Shown here: piece after piece, positions 1-7,595 of the stretch
Layout of the letters: each line of letters opens with the position of its first letter
Position numbering within the stretch: the stretch's first letter is position 1
Origin: JAOUEA01 sp963821935
Lineage (GTDB): Bacteria; Actinomycetota; UBA4738; HRBIN12
Assembly (NCBI GenBank): GCA_963821935.1
Contig: CAWGFM010000005.1
Span: forward strand, 62,001-126,000
DNA: 64,000 nt
Direction of reading: 5' to 3'
Notes under the pieces: generated by a model
Told to the model about the DNA's origin: nothing
What the model saw: the letters and a program-made list of their open reading frames with translations, nothing else
Database searches by the model: none
Program-made: the position numbers and the translations under genes

Positions 1-1210
1 ATCCATGGTTGGAGTCGGCCACCACGTACGCATTCTCAGTGAAGGTATCGAACACCGGGAAGCTGTCGGGCGTGAACGCGCCGATGCCACCGGTCGGCGC
101 CTTCCGGTAGAGCCCGCGCGTTCCTTCGAACCGCTTGTGGCAATGGGCGAGCGCGGACGTCCACATGCGCTCGAACTCCGACGTCACGACGTACTCGGTG
201 GAGCGCTCGCCGTAGGGATCGACCGCCACTTCGTCGGCGGGCTGCTGCACGATCCACGGCATCGCGCCGCCCTGCACGCCGCCGAAGTTGAAGTCGGGCT
301 TGTAGTACACGCCCCAGAGCTCGTCAGTCACCACCGACCCGTCGGCGTCGTCGATCAGCGGCGCGTCGGTGTCGATGTGCACGACGGGCGGCATGTTGCC
401 GTCGTTGTCGACCAGGAACGTGGGATCGACGCCGAGCGTGCCTTCCTGCAGGCACCAATAGGTCCAGGTGGGCCACTCGTGGTCGGTGCCGTCGGCCCCG
501 CGCACGACGGTCGTGGCAGGCAGGTCGAGCATGTGCCACATGTCGCGCACCCACGGTCCCGCCGCCACGATCACCGTCTCGCAGGCGATCGAGCCCTGGT
601 CGGTCTCCACGGCGGTCACGGCCCCGCCATCGCGGCGGAGCCCAGTGACGGTGACCGGCGCCAGCAATCGCACGCCGAGCGCCTCCGACTTCGCCCGCAG
701 GCCGCGCATGGACGGCATGTTCTCCGCGTAGCCACCCTGCTCCTCATGGAGCACGATCGAGATGTTCTTGGCCTGCCAGTCCGAGAAGATGCCCTCCATG
801 TATCGGCGACAGTCGTCCTCCCCCTCGATGAGTCGGGAGCGGTAGCCGATCGACTGCTGCTCGGCGGCGATCTGTGACACATCCTCGGCCATGACGTCGG
901 GAGCCAACTGCAGGTAGCCGATCGGGTGGTAGTGGAACGCCTCGAGGTCGGACTCCCAGATCGCGACCGAGTGCGCCATGAGCTCGCGCATCGCCGGCTG
1001 GAAGTAGTTGTTGCGGATCACGCCGCAGGCGATGCCGGAGGGCCCCGCCCCCACACCGGTCTTGTCCAGCACCAGGACGTCGGATCCCGAGCCCCGACCC
1101 GAGGCCTCGAGCTCTCGGGCCAGGTGCCACGCCGTCGAGAGGCCGTGCACCCCGGCGCCGATCACGACGTATCGAGCGGAGCCTGGCACGGAGATCTTGG
1201 GTGCGCTCAT
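1..1210 (-). CDS. FAD-dependent amine oxidoreductase, DAO/sarcosine oxidase type (3' end beyond window)
   Basis: Reading from an ATG at 1210 gives 403 uninterrupted residues before the window ends, so the gene is complete at its start and cut at its end. The N-terminus has the FAD-binding Rossmann signature VVIGAGVHGLSTAWHLA near residues 15-31. A later stretch, VIVAAGPWVRDMW, is the second flavin-contact motif of the D-amino-acid oxidase (DAO) family. Family members oxidise secondary amines or N-methyl amino acids such as sarcosine, dimethylglycine or N-methylglutamate, giving formaldehyde or a 2-oxo acid. The substrate cannot be read here. The start overlaps the stop of the upstream VOC gene by four bases (ATGA), so it is probably the last or a late gene of the Glx operon. 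Confidence 0.85.
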   Translation of the reverse strand, partial: MSAPKISVPGSARYVVIGAGVHGLSTAWHLARELEASGRGSGSDVLVLDKTGVGAGPSGIACGVIRNNYFQPAMRELMAHSVAIWESDLEAFHYHPIGYLQLAPDVMAEDVSQIAAEQQSIGYRSRLIEGEDDCRRYMEGIFSDWQAKNISIVLHEEQGGYAENMPSMRGLRAKSEALGVRLLAPVTVTGLRRDGGAVTAVETDQGSIACETVIVAAGPWVRDMWHMLDLPATTVVRGADGTDHEWPTWTYWCLQEGTLGVDPTFLVDNDGNMPPVVHIDTDAPLIDDADGSVVTDELWGVYYKPDFNFGGVQGGAMPWIVQQPADEVAVDPYGERSTEYVVTSEFERMWTSALAHCHKRFEGTRGLYRKAPTGGIGAFTPDSFPVFDTFTENAYVVADSNHG

Positions 1211-1593
1211 GACGCTGCATCATCTCCCACGTCAGCACGAGCGGGACAGACGCAGAACAGTGTGCCCCACGGATCGGACAGCGTGGTCCAGCGGACGAAC
1301 CCATCGCTCGTCTCATCGACCGACCATTCCACCGACGCTCCCAGGGCTTCGAGCCGGGCCACCTCGGCGTCAGGCTCGTCGACGCGCAGGTCCAGATGCA
1401 CCGGGGTCTTGCCGGGTGGGACCGTCTCGACCTGCTGGATCACCAGGCGGGGCCGATGATCCCCGGACGGCGGACCGATCACGACATACGGGTCGCGCCG
1501 GTAGAGTCGCTCGAACCCCAGCGCGCGAGCCCACCAATCGGCGACGGGCTCCGCGTCGAGCGCATCCATCGTGATCTCCAGCGTCGCGGTCAC
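1207..1593 (-). CDS. VOC (glyoxalase/bleomycin-resistance fold) family protein
   Basis: A 128-residue protein with one vicinal-oxygen-chelate unit pair: an opening LEITMDALDAEPVADWWARA, a central VHLDLRVDE strand carrying a likely metal ligand, and a terminal WTTLSDPWGTLFCVCP strand. This pattern is typical of small actinobacterial glyoxalase-like proteins whose substrates are mostly unknown. It overlaps the next gene (FAD oxidoreductase) and the previous one (C26 hydrolase) by four bases each (ATGA), so translation is coupled and a role in the same pathway is likely. A specific reaction cannot be assigned. Confidence 0.8.
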   Translation of the reverse strand: MTATLEITMDALDAEPVADWWARALGFERLYRRDPYVVIGPPSGDHRPRLVIQQVETVPPGKTPVHLDLRVDEPDAEVARLEALGASVEWSVDETSDGFVRWTTLSDPWGTLFCVCPARADVGDDAAS

Positions 1594-2387
1594 GGGATCG
1601 CCGCTTCCGCCCGAGCGTCATGGCGGAGACGGGCAGCCTCGACGAAGGAGCGCCAGATGCGCAGGCTGGCCTCGTCGTCCTGCCATTCCTCGTGCAGCTC
1701 CCACTGCACCCCCAGCACGAAGGCCGGCGCAGCCGGCATCTCGACGGCCTCGACCGTGCCGTGTGGCGCGAACGCCGTGGCCACCAAACCCCGGCCCACG
1801 TCGCGGATGGCCTGATGGTGGTAGCTGTCCACGTCGGCGTGCAGACCGAGATGATCGGCCAACAACGAGCCCGGCGCGACGTCGATCGGATGCGTCGGAT
1901 GGGGAGGACGAGGCTGATCTGCGAGCGTTGCTGCCACCAGGGCTAGCCATTCCTCCCACCTGGCGCCGGGATGATCTGCCCCACCGGCCGGGAACTCGTC
2001 GAGGTCGCCGTAGAGCGTGCCCCCGAAGGCGACGTTGAGGATCTGGCACCCACGGCAGATGCCCAGGACCGGCACCGCCTCCTCCACCGCCATCCGTGCA
2101 TAGTCCAGCTCGATCTCGTCCAGCTTCCATGCGGGCGCCAGCTGCCCCGGATGGGCATCGAGGCGACCATACCGGGCCGGGTCGATGTCGCGACCGCCCG
2201 CCAGCACCAGGCCGTCGGCTCGCGAGATCGCCTCGCGCCGGTCCCCCTGATCATCGAAGTACGGCAGCAGGACAGGGAACCCTCCTGCGGCCAGCACGGG
2301 ACGCGGATAGCCAACACCGTAGTAATCGCCGTAGTCCGCGAACCCTTCGGAGATCGCCACCAGGGGGCGAGCGGGGCCATCAGGCAT
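1590..2387 (-). CDS. Class I glutamine amidotransferase-like hydrolase (peptidase C26, PuuD-like)
   Basis: A 265-residue protein of the gamma-glutamyl hydrolase (C26) family, which releases glutamate from gamma-glutamyl amides such as gamma-glutamyl-GABA. The N-terminal part has GLVLAGGRDIDPARYG, the oxyanion region. The nucleophile elbow is VLGICRGCQILNV with the catalytic Cys. The C-terminal His/Glu motif reads GVQWELHEEW, against the usual GVQWHPEW: it looks like a two-residue insertion before the His. Next to a glutamine-synthetase-like ligase it could hydrolyse a gamma-glutamyl intermediate, which is inference. One base separates its start from the stop of the 144-aa gene upstream. Confidence 0.85.
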   Translation of the reverse strand: MPDGPARPLVAISEGFADYGDYYGVGYPRPVLAAGGFPVLLPYFDDQGDRREAISRADGLVLAGGRDIDPARYGRLDAHPGQLAPAWKLDEIELDYARMAVEEAVPVLGICRGCQILNVAFGGTLYGDLDEFPAGGADHPGARWEEWLALVAATLADQPRPPHPTHPIDVAPGSLLADHLGLHADVDSYHHQAIRDVGRGLVATAFAPHGTVEAVEMPAAPAFVLGVQWELHEEWQDDEASLRIWRSFVEAARLRHDARAEAAIP

Positions 2388-2388
2388 G

Positions 2389-2823
2389 TCAGTGCCCGGC
2401 AGGCTTCTCCCAGCCCTCGAGCACGGAGGGGTGGTAGTCCGCGCCCACGGTCGGCGAGTCTTCGAGCCATGACCCCAGCTCGGGCTGGGCGAACTTGGCG
2501 TGCTTGGCCTTCAGTCGCATGCCGTAGGAATTGCCCGACACGATGTGCTTCATCAGCACCTTGCGCGCGAGCTCATCTTCGCGCCCCGCGGGGATGTCGA
2601 AGTAGATCTTCACGAACGAGTTGGAGTTGCGATCGAACACAGCGGCCACCCCGTCCTCTTGCAGCAGGTGGATGTCCTCGAGCCAGTTGAGATCGTCACC
2701 GGGCGTCAAGGCCTCCAGATCGACATCGTCCAGGAGCGAGATGTCCTGCTGGTAGTCGAAGCGTTGCCCGGCCAACTCCTCAGCGTCGATCCCGATCTTC
2801 GTGCTCAGGTGCTGCTCGCTCAT
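2389..2823 (-). CDS. Unrecognised 144-aa protein of the Glx operon
   Basis: A 144-residue acidic soluble protein I cannot assign to a family. It has no signal peptide, no membrane segment and no Cys-based metal motif. Recognisable stretches are LLDDVDLEALTPGDDLNWL, then DGVAAVFDRNSNSFVKIYFDIPAG, then a Lys-rich RLKAKHAKFAQ, and a Trp-containing C-terminus. A GGGAG Shine-Dalgarno sequence lies just before the ATG. It sits between the FMN-binding synthase subunit (9-base gap upstream) and the C26 hydrolase (1-base gap downstream), so it is very likely co-expressed and possibly an accessory subunit or a small enzyme of the pathway. No catalytic role can be read from the sequence. Confidence 0.8.
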   Translation of the reverse strand: MSEQHLSTKIGIDAEELAGQRFDYQQDISLLDDVDLEALTPGDDLNWLEDIHLLQEDGVAAVFDRNSNSFVKIYFDIPAGREDELARKVLMKHIVSGNSYGMRLKAKHAKFAQPELGSWLEDSPTVGADYHPSVLEGWEKPAGH

Positions 2824-2832
2824 CGTCGCTCC

Positions 2833-4248
2833 CTAGGTGGTGGGTAGCTGGCCCGAGTCTGCCAGGTACTTCTGCATCATCGACTTGATCTCTTCCAGCG
2901 TGCTCTGTTCCGTCACTCCCGGGATGTAGTCGGTGCCGGCCAGGGGCACCTTCGCCATGGCTGCGGCTTCGACGGTCAGCGCGCACAGGTCCTCGGGTTC
3001 CAAGCTGTGGACATCGGTCTTGCCGCAGGCCCGAGCGAGCATCTGCAGCTCCATCGTCATGGCCGTCAGGAAGTTGTACACGCGGGTGGAGGCGGACTCG
3101 ACCTCGAGGCGCTTGCGCAGCTCGGGATCCTGGGTGGTGATGCCCACCGGGCAACGGCCCGTGTGGCAGTGGTAGCACTGTCCCGCCGGGACGCCCACGG
3201 TGCCCTCGTAGTCGGTGACCCCGGGGATCTCCTTGTTGCAGTTGAGAGCCATCAGCGCGGAATGGCCGATCGCGACGGCTTTGGCGCCCAGTGCCAGGCA
3301 CTTCGCGACATCACCGCCGTTGCGGATGCCACCGGCCACGATCAGGTCGATCTCGTCCGCGAGCCCGACATCCTCCAGCGCACGTCGAGCCTCTGGGATC
3401 GCCGCCATCAGCGGGATGCCGGTTTCCTCGGTCGCGAGGTGGGGTCCGGCGCCTGTTGATCCTTCTGCCCCGTCGAGGTAGATCGTGTCGGGCCCGCACT
3501 TGGCGGCCATGCGCACGTCGTCGTACACGCGCGCGGCACCGAGCTTGAGCTGGATCGGGACCGAGTAGTCGGTCGCTTCGCGGATCTCCTGGATCTTCAG
3601 CGAGAGATCGTCAGGACCCAGCCAGTCGGGGTGCCGAGCCGGAGAACGCTGGTCGATACCGGTTGGCAACGACCGCATCTCGGCCACCTGCTCGGTGACC
3701 TTCTGGCCCATGAGGTGCCCGCCGAGCCCGACCTTGCACCCCTGTCCGATGAAGAACTCGATGCCGTCGGCCAACATCAGGTGGTGTGGGTTGAACCCGT
3801 AGCGGCTCTGGATCACTTGATAGAACCATTTCGTCGAGTGGTCACGTTCGGGCGGGATCATGCCGCCTTCGCCGGAACAGGTCGCCGTGCCCGCCATCGA
3901 GGCGCCCTTCGCGAGGGCCATCTTGGCCTCGAGCGAAAGGGCCCCGAAGCTCATGCCGGTGATGTAGATCGGGATGTCCAGCTCGAGCGGGTTCTTGGCG
4001 AACCGCGCGCCGAGCACCGTCTTCGTCTCGCACTTCTCGCGATAGCCCTCGATCACGAAACGGGTGAGCGTGCCCGGCATGAACATGAGCTGATCCCAGT
4101 GCGGGATGGGCTTGAACATCGAGAACCCGCGCATGCGGTAGCGGCCCAGCTCCGCCTTCACGTGGATGTCGTTCATGACGTCCTGCGTGAAGATCAGACT
4201 CCGTCCCAACACGTCCCTCTTGGAGGAAACGTCGATCTCTTCAGCCAT
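2833..4248 (-). CDS. glxD: FMN-binding glutamate synthase domain protein (GlxD/MgsC-like)
   Basis: A 471-residue stand-alone version of the FMN-binding (beta/alpha)8 domain of glutamate synthase. It contains PIYITGMSFGALS, the CSGEGGM segment, the VPIQLKLGAA strand, YLDGAEGSTGAGP and GGIRNGGDVAKCLALGA for phosphate binding. It also has the GQCYHCHTGRCPVG cysteine cluster, expected to hold a [3Fe-4S] centre. In N-methylglutamate synthase and Rhizobium Glx systems this subunit pairs with a GATase and a GXGXG subunit to transfer ammonia or an amine onto 2-oxoglutarate. The ATG at 4248 (MAEEID) is chosen because AGGGG precedes it by seven bases and it follows the upstream stop by 11 bases. Longer in-frame readings run into the neighbour. 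Confidence 0.88.
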   Translation of the reverse strand: MAEEIDVSSKRDVLGRSLIFTQDVMNDIHVKAELGRYRMRGFSMFKPIPHWDQLMFMPGTLTRFVIEGYREKCETKTVLGARFAKNPLELDIPIYITGMSFGALSLEAKMALAKGASMAGTATCSGEGGMIPPERDHSTKWFYQVIQSRYGFNPHHLMLADGIEFFIGQGCKVGLGGHLMGQKVTEQVAEMRSLPTGIDQRSPARHPDWLGPDDLSLKIQEIREATDYSVPIQLKLGAARVYDDVRMAAKCGPDTIYLDGAEGSTGAGPHLATEETGIPLMAAIPEARRALEDVGLADEIDLIVAGGIRNGGDVAKCLALGAKAVAIGHSALMALNCNKEIPGVTDYEGTVGVPAGQCYHCHTGRCPVGITTQDPELRKRLEVESASTRVYNFLTAMTMELQMLARACGKTDVHSLEPEDLCALTVEAAAMAKVPLAGTDYIPGVTEQSTLEEIKSMMQKYLADSGQLPTT

Positions 4249-4259
4249 GTCGTCGCCCC

Positions 4260-5057
4260 TCAATGGATCACGAGCTTCTTCTCGGAAGGCTCCAGGTTGT
4301 CGTAGTTGTAGAGGACCTTGCCGCACACGTACTTGCGGAAGGCATCGGGCTTGTCCATGCCATACATGTCGAACTTGCGGTCGATCATGTCTCGATCGTC
4401 CTGGGTCATCTCGCTCTCGACGCAGTCGATGCCCAAGGACTTGACCGTGCCGCCCACGTAGATCTCTCCGTCGTACATGGAATCACCAAGGCCATGACCG
4501 ACGTCGCCGCAGATGATCTGGCGACCGCGCTGCATCATGAACGCCGTCATCATGCCGGCGTCGCCACCGACGATGACCGTTCCCCCCTTCTGGTCGATGC
4601 CTGTGCGCGCGCCCACGCTCCCCTTCACGACCAGGTCGCCGCCGCGGATGGCGGCGCCGGCCAGTGAGCCGGCGACCTTCTCGATCACGACCACGCCCGA
4701 CATCATGTTCTCGGCCACCGACCACCCCACGCGTCCTGTGATCGTGACCTCAGGACCGTCGATCAACCCGACCCCGAAATAGCCCAGGCTACCTTCGAAC
4801 GTGATGCGGCACCGCTGCAGGATGCCGACACCGATGGAATGTTTCGCGCCCGGATTCTGCACGGTGACGTCGCGGATGCCCTCCTCGTAGATCAGCCGAC
4901 GCAGCTCCAAGTTGATCAAGCGAGTGGACAGGTCCGCCGCATCGAACACGGCTGCGCCGTTCTCGACACGTGCGACGCCCGGAGCCACCGCATCGGGCTC
5001 GGAGAGACCGCGCGCGTCATAGGTGACCCGGCGTTCGCCGGTGGCTACCTGCTCCAT
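4260..5057 (-). CDS. glxC: GXGXG-domain glutamate synthase subunit (GltB C-terminal/FwdC-like)
   Basis: A 265-residue protein built of the right-handed beta-helix found at the C-terminus of glutamate synthase and in formylmethanofuran dehydrogenase subunit C. Repeating glycine turns are visible in GYFGVGLIDGPEVTITGRVG, GAAIRGGDLVVKGSVGARTG and GGTVIVGGDAGMM. In the family this domain is structural and helps channel ammonia between the amidotransferase and FMN domains. It lies between those two partners in the operon and its start overlaps the end of the GATase gene by 13 bases. The protein continues past the helix with about 60 residues rich in charged and aromatic residues. Confidence 0.88.
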   Translation of the reverse strand: MEQVATGERRVTYDARGLSEPDAVAPGVARVENGAAVFDAADLSTRLINLELRRLIYEEGIRDVTVQNPGAKHSIGVGILQRCRITFEGSLGYFGVGLIDGPEVTITGRVGWSVAENMMSGVVVIEKVAGSLAGAAIRGGDLVVKGSVGARTGIDQKGGTVIVGGDAGMMTAFMMQRGRQIICGDVGHGLGDSMYDGEIYVGGTVKSLGIDCVESEMTQDDRDMIDRKFDMYGMDKPDAFRKYVCGKVLYNYDNLEPSEKKLVIH

Positions 5058-5974
5058 ACCAGCACCTGCCCTTCGTACGGATCATGGGTGTCGATCTCGC
5101 GGTCCAACACGGCACGGATCGCGATCTCTTCCGAGGCCATGGCCACCAGCTCGTCGGACTCGTACAGCACCAACGGCTTGGCAGCCATCTCGTCCTTGGC
5201 GACGCCCAAGGAATCGTCGGTGACGGCCATGTACGTGAACACTCCGTCGAGCTCATCGAGGCTCTTGTTCATGGCGTCCTCGAGCGAGTCGCCGTCAGAC
5301 ATCTTCTCTGCGAGATACACCGCGATGATCTCGGAGTCGCACTCGGATTGGAACCGGTGCCCGGAGGCCTCGAGTCGACGCTTCCATTGGAAGTAGTTCG
5401 TGAGCTGACCGTTGTGCACCACCGCGACATCGGAGAACGGATATGCCCAGTAGGGGTGAGCGCCCGAGATGTCCACGTCGGACTCGGTCGCCATGCGGCA
5501 GTGTCCGATCGCGTGCGTCCCCCGGAACGACTCCAGGTCGTACATCGTGGATACCTCGGCGGCATCGCCGAGGTCCTTCACGATCTCGAGCGAGTGGCCG
5601 AGCGAGAGCACCTCGCAGCCGGGCACATCCTCGAGGTAGTCGGCCAGCGCCTTCACGTCGCCGTCGTAACGCACGAGCGCCCGGTAGGCGTACTCGGTCT
5701 CGGTATCGACCCGGTCGATGTGGGCGCCGATCTTGCCCAAACGCGACTCGACCTCCAAACGGTGGCGCTCCAGACGCTCCCGGAAGTCGAAGTCGCGCGG
5801 GTCGTTCGCGTCGGCCAACTTGAAACGGATCACGACCAGATCGCTGGGTGGACCGAACAGGGCGAACCCGGTGGAGTCGGGCCCGCGATGCTTCATGGAC
5901 TGAAGCATGTTGGTCATCTCCGACCCGACGTCAGCGTCGGTGTTGCGATGGATGATGCCTGCGATGCCGCACAT
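5045..5974 (-). CDS. glxB: Class II glutamine amidotransferase subunit (GlxB/MgsA-like)
   Basis: A 309-residue N-terminal-nucleophile amidotransferase. The start at 5974 is fixed by the mature N-terminus MCGIAGIIH: the Cys after Met must become residue 1 and act as nucleophile. An AAAGGAG Shine-Dalgarno sequence sits 13 bases before the ATG. Further family motifs are GTHAIGHCRMATESDVD and VVHNGQLTNYFQWKRR, which bind glutamine. It should hydrolyse glutamine and pass ammonia to the FMN subunit (glxD) through the GXGXG subunit (glxC). It lies 32 bases downstream of the glutamine-synthetase-like gene, so glutamine or gamma-glutamylamide could be supplied by that enzyme. Confidence 0.9.
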   Translation of the reverse strand: MCGIAGIIHRNTDADVGSEMTNMLQSMKHRGPDSTGFALFGPPSDLVVIRFKLADANDPRDFDFRERLERHRLEVESRLGKIGAHIDRVDTETEYAYRALVRYDGDVKALADYLEDVPGCEVLSLGHSLEIVKDLGDAAEVSTMYDLESFRGTHAIGHCRMATESDVDISGAHPYWAYPFSDVAVVHNGQLTNYFQWKRRLEASGHRFQSECDSEIIAVYLAEKMSDGDSLEDAMNKSLDELDGVFTYMAVTDDSLGVAKDEMAAKPLVLYESDELVAMASEEIAIRAVLDREIDTHDPYEGQVLVWSR

Positions 5975-6006
5975 ATGGGGATCCGGCTCCTTTCGCCCGC
6001 CGTCCG

Positions 6007-7404
6007 CTATGGCAGGATGTCCAGGTACTCCTCGACGTCCCAATCGGAGACGGTCGCCAAGAACCGCTCCCATTCGTCTCGCTTGTAGTGCATGAACACA
6101 CGCTCCATGTCGCCGGGCAGCGCTCCCATGACGATCTCGTCGGCCTCGAGCGCGTCGAGCGCCTCACCCAAGCTCGTGGGGATGCGTTCGACCTCCTTGC
6201 CGCCGGCGATCGCCTCGTAGATGTTGCGCTCCTCCGGCTCGCCGGGGTCGATCTCGTTCTCGATGCCATCCTGCATCGCGAGCAGGAGGCCCGCGAACGA
6301 CAGGTAGGGATTCACCGACGAGTCGACCGATCGGTACTCGAAGCGGCCGGGCGCGGAGATCCGCAATCCCGTCGTGCGGTTCTGGAACCCCCAGTCCGCG
6401 AAGATCGGCGCCCAGAATCCTGCATCCCACAGGCGCCGATACGAATTGACCGTCGGCGAGGACAGGCACGTCAACGCCCGGAGATGCTTGATGATGCCAC
6501 CGATGGCCCACAGCCCGATCTGGCCGGGCATCTGCGGGTCATCGCCCTCGGGCATGAACTTGTTCTCGTCGCCCTCCCAGAGCGAGATGTTGTGGTGGCA
6601 GCCGTTCGCAGACACGCCCATGAACGGCTTCGGCATGAAGCACGCGAACGCTCCCAGCTCTCGCCCGACCTGTCGGCATATCTGCCGGTAGGTGGTGAGC
6701 CGATCGGCCGTCTTGTCGGCGTGGTCGAACATGAAGTTCAGCTCGAGCTGTCCCGGTGCGTCCTCGTGGTCGCCCTGGATCATGTCGAGGTCCATCGCGC
6801 GTGAGTACTCCATCACCCGATGGATCAGCGGTTGCAGCTCACTGAACTGATCGATGTGGTAGCAGTAGGGCTTCGTCTTGCCCTCGACGGTGGGCTTGCC
6901 TTCGGCATCCACCTTCAGCCACATCATCTCCGGCTCGGTCCCCGCGCGCAGGTGCAGTCCGGTGTCCTTGGTGAACTTCGCGTGGATGCGCTTGAGGTTG
7001 CCGCGGCAGTCCGAGGTGAGGAAGGCTCCGCCATCCTGCTCTTCCTCGCGACCACGGAACAGGGTGCACCACACCCGCGCCGTTTTCGGATCCCAGGGCA
7101 AGACGTTGAACGTGTCGGGCTCGGGGATGCCCACCAGCTCGCGTGCTTCGGGGCCGTAGCCGATGTAGTTGCCATGGCGGTCCGTGAACAGGTTGGCCGT
7201 GGACCCGTAGACCAGCTGGAATCCGGTGCCGGCGATCCGCTCCCAGTGGGCGGCGGGGATGCCCTTGCCCATGATGCGCCCCGTGACCGAGACGAACTGG
7301 TAGTACATGTACTCCACGCCCTGATCCACGATCTGGCGGTTGACGGCAGCCACGGCTTCGGCACGACCGTCCTCGGACAGGAACACCTCGAGATCGCTGG
7401 TCAA
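6007..7404 (-). CDS. Glutamine synthetase family ligase (GlnT/GmaS-like)
   Basis: A 465-residue ATP-dependent ligase of the glutamine synthetase superfamily. Motifs in order: GTEPEMMWLK near residue 158 (metal-binding Glu), GDHEDAPGQLELNF near 220, SANGCHHNISLW near 267, NRTTGLRISAPGRFEYRSVDSSVNPY near 345-365 (ATP and glutamate binding). The family can make glutamine or gamma-glutamyl amides of methylamine, ethanolamine or polyamines. The company of glxB, glxC and glxD resembles both Rhizobium glnT-glx and the gmaS-mgsABC methylamine cluster, so gamma-glutamylmethylamide synthetase is a serious alternative. I place the start at TTG 7404, because a full AAGGAGGAG Shine-Dalgarno lies directly before it. 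It is the first gene of the minus-strand operon. Confidence 0.85.
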   Translation of the reverse strand: MTSDLEVFLSEDGRAEAVAAVNRQIVDQGVEYMYYQFVSVTGRIMGKGIPAAHWERIAGTGFQLVYGSTANLFTDRHGNYIGYGPEARELVGIPEPDTFNVLPWDPKTARVWCTLFRGREEEQDGGAFLTSDCRGNLKRIHAKFTKDTGLHLRAGTEPEMMWLKVDAEGKPTVEGKTKPYCYHIDQFSELQPLIHRVMEYSRAMDLDMIQGDHEDAPGQLELNFMFDHADKTADRLTTYRQICRQVGRELGAFACFMPKPFMGVSANGCHHNISLWEGDENKFMPEGDDPQMPGQIGLWAIGGIIKHLRALTCLSSPTVNSYRRLWDAGFWAPIFADWGFQNRTTGLRISAPGRFEYRSVDSSVNPYLSFAGLLLAMQDGIENEIDPGEPEERNIYEAIAGGKEVERIPTSLGEALDALEADEIVMGALPGDMERVFMHYKRDEWERFLATVSDWDVEEYLDILP

Positions 7405-7554
7405 CTGCTCCTCCTTGTGTCCGGCACTCGGCGCGCTGGCGCCCCATCGTCGTGCCCAGGGTAGCGCGCCTCGTTCACGCAGGCCTACTCGCGAATCACG
7501 CATCTGGGCTCCGGAGTATGTAGGGAAGCACCATAGGATCGCGGGATATCGAGT

Positions 7555-7583
7555 TTGACGGACCAGTTGGGCAAGCGTAGCGT
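7555..7583 (+). promoter_or_regulatory. Putative promoter of the PucR-type regulator
   Basis: TTGACG at 7555-7560 and TAGCGT at 7578-7583 are 17 bases apart, a good sigma-70/SigA-like arrangement. Transcription would start near 7590, only a few bases before the ATG at 7596, and no Shine-Dalgarno sequence is present. The 190-base gap (7405-7595) is shared with the divergent Glx operon, so the regulator probably binds here. I saw no clear operator palindrome. Confidence 0.5.
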
Positions 7584-7595
7584 CCCAGCGCGTAT

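Noticed and set aside
5..877. 290-codon plus-strand frame at the window start
   Set aside because: It is the reverse of the DAO-type oxidoreductase, which has an intact FAD motif and continues off the window edge.
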